A stretch of 64,000 bases of DNA from Streptomyces fulvoviolaceus (GTDB taxonomy: Bacteria; Actinomycetota; Actinomycetes; Streptomycetales; Streptomycetaceae), in the NCBI RefSeq assembly GCF_000718165.1, contig NZ_JOEY01000022.1, positions 1 through 64,000 of the forward strand. The letters run 5' to 3'. Both the position numbers and the translations under genes were made by a program. Under the pieces are notes generated by a model. The model saw only the letters and a program-made list of their open reading frames with translations, was not told the origin of the DNA and made no database searches. Shown in pieces: positions 53,722 through 63,391 of the stretch (positions are counted from its first letter, which is position 1; each line of letters opens with the position of its first letter).

Positions 53722-54438
53722 GTGAGCCACGATTCGATCCCCGCCGGCGATAGCCCTTTCCAGCACGAAGCCACTGCCCGTGATCAGGCACCGCAGTTCG
53801 TTCTGCCCCTTGTCGTACGGATCGAGCGTGCTGCTCCTCCCGCCCGTACCGACGCCCTGGAGACCGCCGCCCGTGCTGTCCTGACGATGCTCGGTGATGA
53901 GCGGTCCCTCGGTGACGGTGAGTGGGCCGAGGCCATGCGGGACTGGCAGGACGCGCGGATCCGCAAGGTCGTGCGGCGGGCCCGTGGGGCCGAGTGGCGG
54001 CGGGCGGAGGCGTTGCCCGGGATCACGGTGACGGGGAAGGCGGCGGAGGTGCGGGTGTTCCCGCCCGTTCCGTTGGACGGATGGCCCAAGGAGCTGGCGA
54101 AGCTCCAGGTCTCCGGGACCGACCTCGACGACCCGGAGCCGCCGGTGGAGGCGGACGGATCGGCGCCCGTGCTCTGGCTCAACCCGGACCTGGACATGTC
54201 GGCCGGCAAGACGATGGCCCAGGCCGGCCACGGCGCCCAACTGGCCTGGTGGGAGCTGTCGGACGAGGACCGGGCCGCCTGGCGGGACGCGGGCTTCCCG
54301 CTCGCCGTACGCACCGCGGACCCCGCGCGCTGGCCCGAACTCACCACGAGCGGGCTGCCGTTGGTGCGGGACGCGGGGTTCACCGAGATCGCCCCGGGCT
54401 CCTGCACGGTGGTCGCGGACCACCCGGCACTGCGGTGA
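53722..54438 (+). CDS. Pth2-like peptidyl-tRNA hydrolase family protein
   Basis: A 238-residue protein. The C-terminal PTH2-like domain reads LWLNPDLDMSAGKTMAQAGH and GAQLAWWELSD, matching the 'K..AQ..HA' core, then LPLVRDAGFTEIAPGSCTVV. The N-terminal half is a specific extension. PTH2 recycles peptidyl-tRNA; bacterial members of this layout are poorly studied. The GTG start lies about 9 bases after repeat copy 7. It overlaps the TetR gene by 4 bases (GTGA). Confidence 0.8.
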   Translation: MSHDSIPAGDSPFQHEATARDQAPQFVLPLVVRIERAAPPARTDALETAARAVLTMLGDERSLGDGEWAEAMRDWQDARIRKVVRRARGAEWRRAEALPGITVTGKAAEVRVFPPVPLDGWPKELAKLQVSGTDLDDPEPPVEADGSAPVLWLNPDLDMSAGKTMAQAGHGAQLAWWELSDEDRAAWRDAGFPLAVRTADPARWPELTTSGLPLVRDAGFTEIAPGSCTVVADHPALR

Positions 54439-55073
54439 CCCGCGTCGACGGCCGCGTCGAACGCGGCAACCGCACCCGGCAGTCGGTGCTGCGCCGGGCC
54501 GTCGACATCGCCTCGGTCGAGGGGCTGGAGGCGCTGTCCGTGGGGCGGCTGGCGGGTGAGCTGGAGTTGAGCAAGAGCGGGGTGTTCGCGCTGTTCGGCT
54601 CCAAGCAGGAACTGCAGCTGGCGACCGTACGGGAGGCTTCGCGGATCTACGTCGCGGAGGTGCTGGAGCCCGCCTCGAAGGCCGTGGCGGGGGTGGCCCG
54701 GCTGTGGCGGCTGTGCGAGGCCTGGCTGGACTACTCGCAGCGGCGGGTCTTCCCGGGCGGTTGTTTCTTCTACGGCGTGATGGCCGAGTTCGACGCCCGC
54801 GAGGGCCCGGTGCACGACGCCTTGGTCGAGGCCCAGCGGGCCTGGATGTCACAGCTGGAGTCCTGTGCCGAGGAGGGGCGGGCGGCAGGAGAGCTGCGTG
54901 CGGACACCGACTCGGCGCAGCTGGCCTTCGAGCTGGTCGCCCTGATGGAGACGGCGAACGCGATGTCGGTCCTGTACGACGAGGTCGGACCCTATGACAG
55001 AGCTCGGCGGGGCATCGCCTCGCGGCTGCGGCCGGCGGCCACGGACCCTTCGTCGGCGCTTCACCTCCCCTGA
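54435..55073 (+). CDS. TetR-family transcriptional regulator
   Basis: A 212-residue TetR. The helix-turn-helix near [20 protein letters not shown] and [13 protein letters not shown] is canonical, and the C-terminal domain ([20 protein letters not shown]) is ligand-binding. The start overlaps the Pth2-like stop, so it is in that operon, with the next gene 89 bases on. A likely target is the palindromic stretch at 55126-55146 before the MDMPI-like gene. Confidence 0.92.
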   Translation: MTRVDGRVERGNRTRQSVLRRAVDIASVEGLEALSVGRLAGELELSKSGVFALFGSKQELQLATVREASRIYVAEVLEPASKAVAGVARLWRLCEAWLDYSQRRVFPGGCFFYGVMAEFDAREGPVHDALVEAQRAWMSQLESCAEEGRAAGELRADTDSAQLAFELVALMETANAMSVLYDEVGPYDRARRGIASRLRPAATDPSSALHLP

Positions 55074-55125
55074 CAACACGCCTGGTTGGCGAGTGCTGCC
55101 ATATCAGCCATATCAGCGAAAACAA

Positions 55126-55146
55126 GTAGCACGATCGTTCGTTTAC
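55126..55146. promoter_or_regulatory. Candidate TetR operator before the MDMPI-like gene
   Basis: GTAGCACGATCGTTCGTTTAC is an imperfect inverted repeat around CGATCG, with GTA...TAC ends, in an AT-rich segment 17 bases upstream of ATG 55163. The paired CATATCAGC repeats at about 55110 may also matter. The sequence is suggestive only. Confidence 0.45.
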
Positions 55147-55162
55147 TTTTATTCTCGACGGC

Positions 55163-55789
55163 ATGGATGTCATCGAGCTGGACCGGATCGCCGTACACGA
55201 GGCATCGCGGGTGGTGGAGCTGGCGCGGGACGGGGACTGGGAGCGGGACACCCCGTGCGCCGGGTGGACCTTGCGGCGGCTCGTGGCGCACATGGCGGCG
55301 CAACACCACGGGTTCGCGGCCGCCGCGCATGGCTCGGGCGGCGAAACGACGCACTGGCGGGAGCCCGAGGACCTGGCCGATCCCGCCCGGGTGCACCGGA
55401 CGGCCGCGACGGCGGTGCTCGAGGCGTTCGCCGAACAGGGCGTCCAGGAGCGGGAGTTCGTACTGCCGGAGCTCGGCGGGAGTTTCCCCGGCCGGGTGGC
55501 GGTCGGCTTCCACTTCATCGACTACGTGGTGCACGCCTGGGACGTCGCGGCGACGCTCGGCGTGGACCTCGACCTGCCGCACGACGTCCTCGTCGCGGCC
55601 CTCGCCGTGGCCCGGCGGGTCCCGACGGATCCGGCGCTGCGCGGACCGGGGTTCGCGTTCGCGCCCGTACTGAAGGTTGCGGAGGGATCCGGCCCCCTGG
55701 AGGAGGCGTTGCGGCTGCTGGGCCGGGCACCGGAGCGGTGGCCCGGGGGCGCCTCGGAAAACGCGCGCAAGGAAACGCCTCGGCTCTGA
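55163..55789 (+). CDS. Maleylpyruvate isomerase/DinB-like (TIGR03086-type) protein
   Basis: A 208-residue four-helix protein of the mycothiol-dependent/DinB superfamily: [20 protein letters not shown] and [18 protein letters not shown] carry the His residues for the metal site. Members use mycothiol or bacillithiol in transferase or isomerase reactions. The C-terminal half ([18 protein letters not shown]) is family-like. The upstream TetR and the putative operator suggest inducible expression. Substrate unknown. Confidence 0.87.
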   Translation: MDVIELDRIAVHEASRVVELARDGDWERDTPCAGWTLRRLVAHMAAQHHGFAAAAHGSGGETTHWREPEDLADPARVHRTAATAVLEAFAEQGVQEREFVLPELGGSFPGRVAVGFHFIDYVVHAWDVAATLGVDLDLPHDVLVAALAVARRVPTDPALRGPGFAFAPVLKVAEGSGPLEEALRLLGRAPERWPGGASENARKETPRL

Positions 55790-55914
55790 ACCTCAAATGT
55801 TGCTCTGAACGTATCCATGGAGGGGTTCGGCTCCGGGCGCCGGGGCCATACCTCCGTCACGCCAGGCAGGCGGTCAGCGGATTCATTCGGAGGAAGCCGA
55901 GGAGGGGACGGGCC

Positions 55915-57234
55915 ATGGAGCGACTGGGGACGGGTATCGGGTGGCGGCCGGAGATCGCGGACGCCGTGGAGGGCATGCCGGGCATCGACTGGGTCGAGGT
56001 CGTGGCCGAGAACGCGTGCCCGGGGCACCTTCCCGAGTCGCTGGTGCGGCTGCGCGAGCGCGGGGTGACGGTCGTACCGCACGGCGTCTCGCTCGGGCTG
56101 GGCGGCGCGGACCGGCCCGACGAGGCCCGGCTGCACGCCCTCGCCGAGCGCGCCCAGGCGCTGGGGTCGCCGCTGGTCACCGAGCACATCGCGTTCGTAC
56201 GGGCGGGCGGGCCGCTCACGGCGTCGCCCCGGCTGGAGGCGGGCCACCTGCTGCCCGTGCCCCGCACCCGCGACGCCCTCGACGTCCTGTGCGAGAACGT
56301 CCGTATCGCGCAGGACGCGCTGCCGGTGCCGCTCGCCGTCGAGAACATCGCCGCGTTGATCTCCTGGCCGGGTGAGGAGATGACCGAGGGGCAGTTCCTG
56401 TACGAACTGGCCGACCGCACCGGGGTTCGCCTTCTCATCGACGTGGCCAACCTGCACACCAACCACGTCAACCGCGGCGAGGACCCGGCCGAGGCGCTGG
56501 CCGAACTCCCCCTGGAAGCCATCGCCTACGTCCATGTCGCGGGCGGCTTCGAACGCGACGGCGTCTGGCACGACAGCCACGCCCACCCGATCCCCCGCCC
56601 GGTCCTCGACATCCTGACCGACCTCGCGTCCCGGGTGTCCCCGCCGGGGGTACTGCTGGAGCGGGACGAGAACTTCCCCGAACCGGCGGAGCTGGAAGGG
56701 GAGCTGGGGGCGATTCGGGAGGCCCTGGAGAAGGGTGGCGCCAAGGCAGCCGTACCCTCGGGGATCCCGGCCACCGGCACCCCTTCAGCGCAGGCCCAGG
56801 CTCCGGCCGGCGACCCCACCCGCCAGCGCCTCGCCCTCGCCCTCGCCGAGACGGCACTGCTGTCCGCGCTCGTCGCCGGAACACCGGTACCGGAGGGGTT
56901 CGACCGCGTACGGCTGGGCGTCCAGGCGCGGGCCCTCGCGAGCAAGCGGGCGGACGTGGTGGCGAAGGTGGCCCCCGAGCTCCCGGAGATCCTGGGCACC
57001 GCCTACCGCCCCGCCTTCCTCGCCTACGCCCACGGCCACCCGATGACGGACGGCTACCGCCGTGACGCCCTGGACTTCGCCGAGCACCTGCTGCTCGCCG
57101 GGCGCCCTGAAGAGGCGGCGATACGGGGGGAGTTGCGGGAGTGGTGGCTGGAGCGGTCGGGTCCGGCACCGCGGTCCCTCAAGCCGACGGTACGGCTGGC
57201 CCGGGCCACGCGGCGCGTGCTGCTGCGGCGTTGA
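55915..57234 (+). CDS. DUF692 (MNIO) protein with C-terminal extension
   Basis: A 439-residue protein. The N-terminal roughly 270 residues are a DUF692 barrel with metal-ligand segments [63 protein letters not shown] and [12 protein letters not shown] enzymes use multiple irons to modify cysteines in ribosomally made peptides. The C-terminal roughly 160 residues are a separate helical domain. GAGGAGG precedes ATG 55915. The next genes are DUF4142 and TIGR04222 types, which I recall as a recurrent neighbourhood. No Cys-rich short precursor peptide is visible nearby. Confidence 0.9.
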   Translation: MERLGTGIGWRPEIADAVEGMPGIDWVEVVAENACPGHLPESLVRLRERGVTVVPHGVSLGLGGADRPDEARLHALAERAQALGSPLVTEHIAFVRAGGPLTASPRLEAGHLLPVPRTRDALDVLCENVRIAQDALPVPLAVENIAALISWPGEEMTEGQFLYELADRTGVRLLIDVANLHTNHVNRGEDPAEALAELPLEAIAYVHVAGGFERDGVWHDSHAHPIPRPVLDILTDLASRVSPPGVLLERDENFPEPAELEGELGAIREALEKGGAKAAVPSGIPATGTPSAQAQAPAGDPTRQRLALALAETALLSALVAGTPVPEGFDRVRLGVQARALASKRADVVAKVAPELPEILGTAYRPAFLAYAHGHPMTDGYRRDALDFAEHLLLAGRPEEAAIRGELREWWLERSGPAPRSLKPTVRLARATRRVLLRR

Positions 57235-57535
57235 GTCCGTCCGTCAGGCTGCGGGCACGCCCTACGCCACCCTCCACGCTCCCCCTAGGCGCCCGCCCCA
57301 CCCCCGTCCACTCCCAGGTGTGCCAGGGTTAACACCCCATCCGCGAGGCAAAGCCACCGCACCTGATTCATCCCCTTTGCCCCTGTATACGGCTACTTCA
57401 CTCTCCCCCATTCGCCCCGCCCCACCCCCGATGCAACCATTCGCTCCCGTACGGCAGTTGGCGTAGCGCCCGCAGTAATATGCCAACCCCGCACCCGAAA
57501 CGCACTAGCGTGCGGTGCCGCAAGCAGGAGGCACC
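57235..57535. other. Intergenic region before the DUF4142 gene
   Basis: This is 301 bases without a supported gene. It contains TTGGC near 57458 with a matching GCCAA near 57482, and TAGCGT about 30 bases before ATG 57536 as a possible -10. The C/T-rich part shows no coding pattern on either strand. Confidence 0.6.
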
Positions 57536-58330
57536 ATGCGACCCCGACCCCCCATCAACGGCAGAGGCATCTTCACCGGCACCGGCCTCATCATCACGGG
57601 CCTGACCGCGACCCTCTTGGCGCTGATCTTCCCGATCTGGTCGTACGGCGACCGGTCCGGCACCGGCCTGGACGTGCTCAACGCCGGGACCGTGTCGACG
57701 AAGTACGGGCCACTGTCCGCCCTGGACCGGGAGTTCGTGACGAAGGTCCGGCTGGCCGGCCTGTGGGAGCTGCCCGCAGGCCAGCAGGCGGAGCAGAAGG
57801 GCACCACACAGGCCGTACGGACGGCGGGACAGCACCTCGTCGAGGGTCACACGTTCCTGGACGAGCGGGTCAGGGACGTCGCCGCCAAGCTCGGTCTGGA
57901 GCTGCCCAACGAGCCGAACGACCAGCAGAAGCAGTGGCTCACGACCCTGACCTCGGCGCAGGGCGTCGACTACGACCGGGACTTCGCCAACATCCTGCGG
58001 CTGGCCCACGGCAAGGTGTTCTCGGTCGTCGCCCAGGTCCGCGCCAGCACCCGCAACTCCCTCGTCCGCGCCCTCGCCGACGATGCCAACACGACCGTGC
58101 TGGACCACATCAAGATCCTGGAGGCCACCGGGTACGTCGACTTCGACGCCCTGGCGCGGGACATGGCCGCCGGCAGCACCCCGCCGATCACCAACTCCCC
58201 GGCCGCGCCCGGCCCGACGGCCGATCCGAGCCCGGCGGTCCCGATGTCGCCGTCACCGTCCCCGACCTACCCGCTCCCACCGGCCACGACCAGCGCGCCC
58301 CCGCCGGAACCGGCCGAGTCGGAGAACTGA
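57536..58330 (+). CDS. DUF4142 membrane-anchored protein
   Basis: A 264-residue protein with an excellent GCAGGAGG ribosome site. The N-terminal helix (GLIITGLTATLLALIFPIWS) anchors it; DUF4142 follows (LDREFVTKVRLAGLWELPAG, AVRTAGQHLVEGHTFLDERV), a ferritin-like helical domain without clear metal ligands. The last 55 residues are Pro/Ser-rich (PSPSPTYPLPPATTSAPPPE), a wall-spanning-like tail. It is between the DUF692 and TIGR04222 genes, probably co-expressed. Role unknown. Confidence 0.85.
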   Translation: MRPRPPINGRGIFTGTGLIITGLTATLLALIFPIWSYGDRSGTGLDVLNAGTVSTKYGPLSALDREFVTKVRLAGLWELPAGQQAEQKGTTQAVRTAGQHLVEGHTFLDERVRDVAAKLGLELPNEPNDQQKQWLTTLTSAQGVDYDRDFANILRLAHGKVFSVVAQVRASTRNSLVRALADDANTTVLDHIKILEATGYVDFDALARDMAAGSTPPITNSPAAPGPTADPSPAVPMSPSPSPTYPLPPATTSAPPPEPAESEN

Positions 58331-58424
58331 CCCGCACATCCGGAACGTCACATACAGGCAACGCTCCGTCCGGATTGTGAACAGGGCATGGCGCCGACCT
58401 GACCCGGTCGCATAGAAAAATGCC

Positions 58425-59231
58425 ATGTTCTGGGTCCTTCTCCTGCTGCTGGCCTGGGCCGCCGCCGGCACCACGTGCACGCGACTGTGCCTGGCCGCCG
58501 TCCGCACGGCGGCCGTGGACACCGACTTCGCGACCACGGGCCGGGTGCACGATCTGACGCTGTACGAGGCCGCGTTCCTGTCCGGCGGCCCCCGGCGGGT
58601 CGCCGATCTGACGCTCGTCTCGATGGCACGCCAGCACCGGCTGCTGCTCGCCCACACCGGCTGGGCGACCGTCGTCGACCCGCGCGGGCGGGACGACATC
58701 GAGCGATCGGTCATAGGCGCCATCGGGCCGGAGGGCCAGTCCCGTATCGCGCCGGTGCGGGCGGACGCGGCCTCTGCGGACGCGGTGCGCAGCCTCGCCG
58801 ACCGGCTCGTCAGCGCGGGCCTGGCCGTGCCCGACGGCGCCCGGTCCGGTATCGCCGCGGCGGTCCGCCAGGTGCAGTGCGCCGCGGTGGCCGTCCTCGC
58901 CCTGGGCGCGACCGCGCTGCTGATGCCCGCCCAGTCGGACATGCCGCGACACCTGGTCGCCCTCTGGTTCGCGCTCCCGCTCGCGCTCACCCTGAGCTGC
59001 CTGGCCATCGCGCGGGTGGAGGTCCACCCGTACTCGCGCTGGGCCTCACCGGCCGGCCAACGACTGCTCGGCACCCTGGCCCGGCACTCCGCCGGCACCG
59101 ACGACCGTACGTACCTCACCTCCGTCGCCGTACGCGGCATCAGCGCGATCGGCGAACCCGGTCTGCGCGCGGCCTTCGAGCACCGCGAGCAGCATCGCGA
59201 GGGACACCGCGCCGGGCACTGGCGCGCATAA
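58425..59231 (+). CDS. TIGR04222-domain membrane protein
   Basis: A 268-residue protein with an N-terminal helix (LLLLLAWAAAGTTCTRLCLA), the TIGR04222 core (LYEAAFLSGGPRRVADLTLV) and two later helices near VAVLALGATALLMPAQ and FALPLALTLSCLAI. Many relatives carry a Gly/Cys-rich tail near DUF692 genes; here the tail is short and charged (EHREQHREGHRAGHWRA) with no Cys run. TAGAAA close to the ATG suggests a short or absent leader. Role with the DUF692 enzyme is inferred from family neighbourhood. Confidence 0.82.
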   Translation: MFWVLLLLLAWAAAGTTCTRLCLAAVRTAAVDTDFATTGRVHDLTLYEAAFLSGGPRRVADLTLVSMARQHRLLLAHTGWATVVDPRGRDDIERSVIGAIGPEGQSRIAPVRADAASADAVRSLADRLVSAGLAVPDGARSGIAAAVRQVQCAAVAVLALGATALLMPAQSDMPRHLVALWFALPLALTLSCLAIARVEVHPYSRWASPAGQRLLGTLARHSAGTDDRTYLTSVAVRGISAIGEPGLRAAFEHREQHREGHRAGHWRA

Positions 59232-59344
59232 CACGCCGGGGGCGTACGGAGGCATTGGCGCCGACACCGGCGGGGCTGCTTGCCTTCACCGACAGCCGAA
59301 CGAAACATCCCTTTTGTCGCAGCCGCGCACCGAAGGGATACGCG

Positions 59345-60928
59345 ATGAGAGCTCCCGCCCTCTACACCGCCGCCGGGTCCTTGCTCCTGACCACGCTCAC
59401 CGTCGCCCCGGCAGGTGGTGCTCCGGCCGTCCCGGGCGCCGCCGAGCTGCACGGAACCGCGCTCGCCGCCGCGCGCGCCGAGGTCGCCGGCATCGCCTTC
59501 GGCAAGTGCGCCGCGCAGGAGGACCTGCCGGCGAACGTGGAGTGCGGCACGGTGTCCGTGCCCCTCGACTACGCGCGACCCGACGGCAAGCAGATCAAGC
59601 TGACCGTCAGCCGGGTGCGGGCCACCCAGAAGGACCCGCACAACAGCAAGCGCCGGGTGCCCCGGCAGGGCGCCCTGGTCTACAACCCGGGCGGGCCGGG
59701 CGCCTCCGGCATGTACTTCCCGCTGATCGGCGTGGTCCCCGAGTGGAAGCGCCTGGCAGCCGCGTACGACCTCGTCGGCTACGCCCCCCGCGGGGTCGGC
59801 CGTTCCGCTCCCCTGTCCTGCCAGGACCCCAAGAAGTTCTTCAAGGCACCCTCCCAGGCACCGACGTACCCCTCGGAGTCGTACAAGAAGGAGCGCATCG
59901 CGCGGGCGAAGGCCTACGCGCGCGGCTGCGCCCGGAGTGCGGGCAGAGCGCTGCCGCACTACAACTCCCTCAACAACGCCCGCGACCTGGACGTCCTGCG
60001 GGCCGCGCTGGGCGAGGCGAAGCTGACGTTCATGGGCGCCTCGTACGGCACCTACTTCGGCGCGCTGTACGCGACCCTGTTCCCCTCGCACGTACGGCGG
60101 ATGGTGTTCGACTCGGCGGTGAACCCGGACCCCGCGCAGATCTGGTACCGCAACAACCTCGACCAGTCGGCCGCGTTCGAGAGCCGCTGGGCGGACTTCC
60201 GGGAGTGGATCGCCAAGCACGACCGCGTGTACGGGCTCGGCGACACGGCGGAGAAGGTGCAGCGCAGCTACGACAAGGCGGCGGCACAACTGGCCGTCGA
60301 GCCGGCCGGCGGGAAGGTCGGGCCCGGGCAGCTGCAGGGTTCGTTCCTGACGGCCGGGTACTACGACGACTACTGGCCGCACCGCGCGCAGGCGCTGTCG
60401 GCCTATCTCAAGGGCGACCCGAAGCAGCTGATCCAGCAGGCCGGACCGCATCCGGAGGCGGCCGCCGAGGCGGAGAACGCCAGCTCGGTCTACACGGCGG
60501 TGGAGTGCAACGACGCGTCGTGGCCGACGGACTGGAAGGTCTGGGACCGGGACAACACGCGGCTCGCGCGTGTGGCGCCGTTCGAGACGTGGGACAACGT
60601 GTGGACGAACCTGCCTTGCGCGTACTGGCCCGCGCCGCGACAGCAGGCTCGTGATGTGCGGACCGGTGCCGGTGAGTTGCCGGCCACGTTGATCCTTGCC
60701 GCGGAGCGGGATGCGGCCGCGCCCTATGACGGGGCGCTGGAGTTGCATCGGCGGTTGTCGGGGTCGGTGCTGGTGACCGAGCGGGATGCGGGGACGCATG
60801 GCATCGGCGGCGGGCCCAACCGGTGCGTCAACGGGCACCTTGATGCGTATCTGCTGGAGGGGCGGCTTCCGGTGCGGCGCGCTGCTTGTGCGCCGCATCC
60901 GGAGCCGAAACCACGGGCTGCGCGGTGA
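59345..60928 (+). CDS. Secreted tripeptidyl-aminopeptidase-like alpha/beta hydrolase
   Basis: A 527-residue exported hydrolase. The signal peptide ends near APAGG. The hydrolase core has NPGGPGASGMYFPLIGV, the nucleophile elbow FMGASYGTYFG (Ser) and a C-terminal TAP-like part with the catalytic-type His in TERDAGTHGIGGG. This family releases N-terminal tripeptides or hydrolyses esters outside the cell. CGAAGGGA precedes ATG 59345. It stands alone after the TIGR04222 gene and ends before repeat copy 8. Confidence 0.9.
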   Translation: MRAPALYTAAGSLLLTTLTVAPAGGAPAVPGAAELHGTALAAARAEVAGIAFGKCAAQEDLPANVECGTVSVPLDYARPDGKQIKLTVSRVRATQKDPHNSKRRVPRQGALVYNPGGPGASGMYFPLIGVVPEWKRLAAAYDLVGYAPRGVGRSAPLSCQDPKKFFKAPSQAPTYPSESYKKERIARAKAYARGCARSAGRALPHYNSLNNARDLDVLRAALGEAKLTFMGASYGTYFGALYATLFPSHVRRMVFDSAVNPDPAQIWYRNNLDQSAAFESRWADFREWIAKHDRVYGLGDTAEKVQRSYDKAAAQLAVEPAGGKVGPGQLQGSFLTAGYYDDYWPHRAQALSAYLKGDPKQLIQQAGPHPEAAAEAENASSVYTAVECNDASWPTDWKVWDRDNTRLARVAPFETWDNVWTNLPCAYWPAPRQQARDVRTGAGELPATLILAAERDAAAPYDGALELHRRLSGSVLVTERDAGTHGIGGGPNRCVNGHLDAYLLEGRLPVRRAACAPHPEPKPRAAR

Positions 60929-60934
60929 TGCCGT

Positions 60935-61006
60935 CTGCGGGCGCGTTGTGGCTGGTCGCGCCCACGCGGCGGTAGCCGCAAATTGATACAGCCCCGCGCC
61001 CCTGGC
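60935..61006 (-). repeat. Interspersed palindromic repeat, copy 8 (long form, inverted)
   Basis: TGGCTGGTCGCGCCCACGCG and GCGGTAGCCGCAAATTGATA then CAGCCCCGCGCCCCTGG. It sits between convergent genes, 6 bases after the hydrolase stop and 28 before the HemQ stop, fitting a two-way transcript end. Confidence 0.85.
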
Positions 61007-61034
61007 GGCACGGGTCCCCACCGGCATTGAATAG

Positions 61035-61766
61035 TCAGGCCAGTCCAGCAACCAAGTCCGCGACCGACTTTCGACGGCCCGTGTAGAACGGGACCTCCTC
61101 GCGGACGTGCATGCGGGCCTCCGACGCGCGCAGGTGGCGCATGAGGTCGACGATGCGGTAGAGCTCGTCGGCCTCGAAGGCCAGGAGCCACTCGTAGTCG
61201 CCGAGGGAGAAGGAGGCGACCGTGTTGGCGCGGACGTCCGGGTAGCCGCGGGCCATCTTGCCGTGGTCGGCGAGCATGCGGCGGCGGTCCTCGTCGGGCA
61301 GCAGGTACCAGTCGTAACTGCGCACGAAGGGGTACACGCTGACGTAGTTCCGCGGTGTCTCGTCGGCGAGGAACGCCGGGATGTGCGAGCGGTTGAACTC
61401 GGCGGGGCGGTGCAGCGCCATGTTCGACCAGACCGGCTCAAGCGCGCGGCCCAGCTTCGTGCGGCGGAAGAGGTTGTACGCCTCCTGCAGCTGGTCGGCG
61501 GTCTCGGCGTGCCACCAGATCATGAGGTCGGCGTCGGCGCGCAGGCCCGACACGTCGTACGTGCCGCGGATCGTCACGTCCTTCGCGGCGAGCTGGTCGA
61601 ACAGCTCCTGGACCTCGTCGGCGTAGCCCGCGCGGTCCTCGGGGAGCACGTCCTTCAGCTTGAAGACGGACCAGAGCGTGTAGCGGATGACCTCGTTGAG
61701 GTCCTTGGCCAGCTTGCCCTTGTTCGGGATCCGGCCGGCCTCGGGGGTGGGGGCGTCGTTGCTCAT
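61035..61766 (-). CDS. hemQ: Coproheme decarboxylase
   Basis: A 243-residue chlorite-dismutase-family HemQ, the last enzyme of the coproporphyrin-dependent haem route, converting coproheme to haem b with peroxide. The Tyr of SVYPF (Tyr145) matches the position of the radical tyrosine in HemQ, and His168 ([10 protein letters not shown]) fits the proximal ligand. It lies 5 bases after the hemY stop on the same strand, so the two are one unit. Confidence 0.95.
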   Translation of the reverse strand: MSNDAPTPEAGRIPNKGKLAKDLNEVIRYTLWSVFKLKDVLPEDRAGYADEVQELFDQLAAKDVTIRGTYDVSGLRADADLMIWWHAETADQLQEAYNLFRRTKLGRALEPVWSNMALHRPAEFNRSHIPAFLADETPRNYVSVYPFVRSYDWYLLPDEDRRRMLADHGKMARGYPDVRANTVASFSLGDYEWLLAFEADELYRIVDLMRHLRASEARMHVREEVPFYTGRRKSVADLVAGLA

Positions 61767-61771
61767 GGTCC

Positions 61772-63232
61772 CTATTCTCCTGCTCCGCCGTGCAGACTCT
61801 GCACCGGGTTGGCGGTGAGCTCCTCCACACCTCGAAGGTCACCTTGGATCCGGTCCACGGCCGCGTACGCGCTCGCGATGCACGCCGGAATGCCGACTCC
61901 GTCGTACTGCGCGCCGCACACGGCCAGTCCCGAAAGCTTGGCGACATGCTCGCGGATGCGGGCCACGCGCGCGTGGTGGCCGACGGGGTACTGGGGCAGG
62001 CCGTCGGTCCAGCGGGTGACGCGGGTCTCGACGGGGGTGGCGTCCAGGCCGGTGGCCGCTTCGAGGTCCTGCCGGGAGACGTCCACCAGGCCGGCGTCGT
62101 CGCGCCCGAGGATCTCCGTCTCGCCGTACCGCCCCACGGAGGTGCGCAGGACGAGCAGGTCCGGGTTCTCCTCGGCGATCCAGCCCCACTTCTGGGAGGC
62201 GAAGGTGGACGCCTTGATGGTGCGACCGTCGACGGGCGGGACCAGGAAGCCGCTGCCCTCGGGGAGCGTGACGTCGGCGCGGCGGTAGGCGAGGCTGACC
62301 AGGGCCATCGAGGCGTACTCGACGGCGGCGAGTTCGGTGGCGGCCGCGGGGGCCTCGGCACGCAGGAGGCCGGCGGCGACCGGGGCGGGTACGGCGACCA
62401 CGACGGCGTCGGCGTGCAGAACGCGGTCGCCGGCGACGGCCCGCCATCCGCCGGCGGCCTCGCGGCGCAGCTCCGTCACGGACGCCCCGGTGACGATCTC
62501 GCCGCCCCCCGCGCGCACCGACTCCGCGACCGCGAGCGGGAGGCTGCCCACGCCGCCCTCGATGCCCATGAACACCGGCCCGGTCTGCTGGTTGGCGGCC
62601 ATCTTCGCCTGGATCTCGCGGACCGCCTCCGTCAGGGAGTCGTGGGTCAGTGCGGCCTGGTACAGCTGCGGGACCGCCGAGCGCATCGAGATGCGGTAGG
62701 CGTCGCCCGCGTACACACCACCGAGCAGCGGTTCGACGAGGCGGTCCACGACCTCCCGGCCCAGCCGCGCCGCCACGTACTCCCCGACGGCCACGTCGTC
62801 GCCGACCTCCGTGCGGGGCAGGTCGGCGTCGCGCTCGATGCGGGCGAGGCCCTCGTCGGAGAGCACGCCGGTCAGGGCGGACGCGGTGCCGGGGACGCCC
62901 ATCACATGGCCCTTGGGCATGGGACGCAGGGCGCCACGGGTCCAGAGGGAGGCGGTCGCGGTGGCGGGCGGCTGCAGGCGGTCGGTCAGGCCGACCTCGC
63001 GGGCGAGGGCCACGGCCTCCGGGCGGCGGGCCAGCATCGACTCGGCGCCGAAGTCGACGCGGGCGCCCGCGATCTCGCCGGGCAGCAGCTTGCCGCCGAC
63101 CCGGTCCGACGCCTCCAGCACGGTCACGCGCGCGCCGCGCTGCACCAGCCGGTGAGCGGCGGCCAGCCCCGCGATGCCGGCTCCGATGACGACGACCTGC
63201 CCCGTGCCCGTACGACTCTGCTCTTCGCGCAT
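61772..63232 (-). CDS. hemY: Coproporphyrinogen III oxidase (HemY-type FAD protein)
   Basis: A 486-residue flavoprotein. The N-terminal [17 protein letters not shown] dinucleotide fold is followed by [20 protein letters not shown], and the C-terminal [20 protein letters not shown] is the FAD-sealing part. In Gram-positives this enzyme oxidises coproporphyrinogen to coproporphyrin, ahead of HemQ. It is upstream of hemQ with 5 bases between. Often annotated as protoporphyrinogen oxidase. Confidence 0.95.
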   Translation of the reverse strand: MREEQSRTGTGQVVVIGAGIAGLAAAHRLVQRGARVTVLEASDRVGGKLLPGEIAGARVDFGAESMLARRPEAVALAREVGLTDRLQPPATATASLWTRGALRPMPKGHVMGVPGTASALTGVLSDEGLARIERDADLPRTEVGDDVAVGEYVAARLGREVVDRLVEPLLGGVYAGDAYRISMRSAVPQLYQAALTHDSLTEAVREIQAKMAANQQTGPVFMGIEGGVGSLPLAVAESVRAGGGEIVTGASVTELRREAAGGWRAVAGDRVLHADAVVVAVPAPVAAGLLRAEAPAAATELAAVEYASMALVSLAYRRADVTLPEGSGFLVPPVDGRTIKASTFASQKWGWIAEENPDLLVLRTSVGRYGETEILGRDDAGLVDVSRQDLEAATGLDATPVETRVTRWTDGLPQYPVGHHARVARIREHVAKLSGLAVCGAQYDGVGIPACIASAYAAVDRIQGDLRGVEELTANPVQSLHGGAGE

Positions 63233-63391
63233 GTCCCCAGCCTCTCAGACCCCACTGACAGACCGTCCGCGCCCCGGTGTCCTTCACGAGTCCTGACCGT
63301 GACCTCATCGGGACCCTCGAAGGCCAACGTCCGGGCCCGCCCCGGCGTCGAAGAAGCGTCAGTCGTCACAACCCTCGGGGGGTACGCCCAC

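Noticed and set aside
58253..61441. A 1062-codon open frame on the minus strand across several plus-strand genes
   Set aside because: It crosses four well-supported genes and a repeat, and its translation is low-complexity Arg/Pro/Ser; no start or family support.
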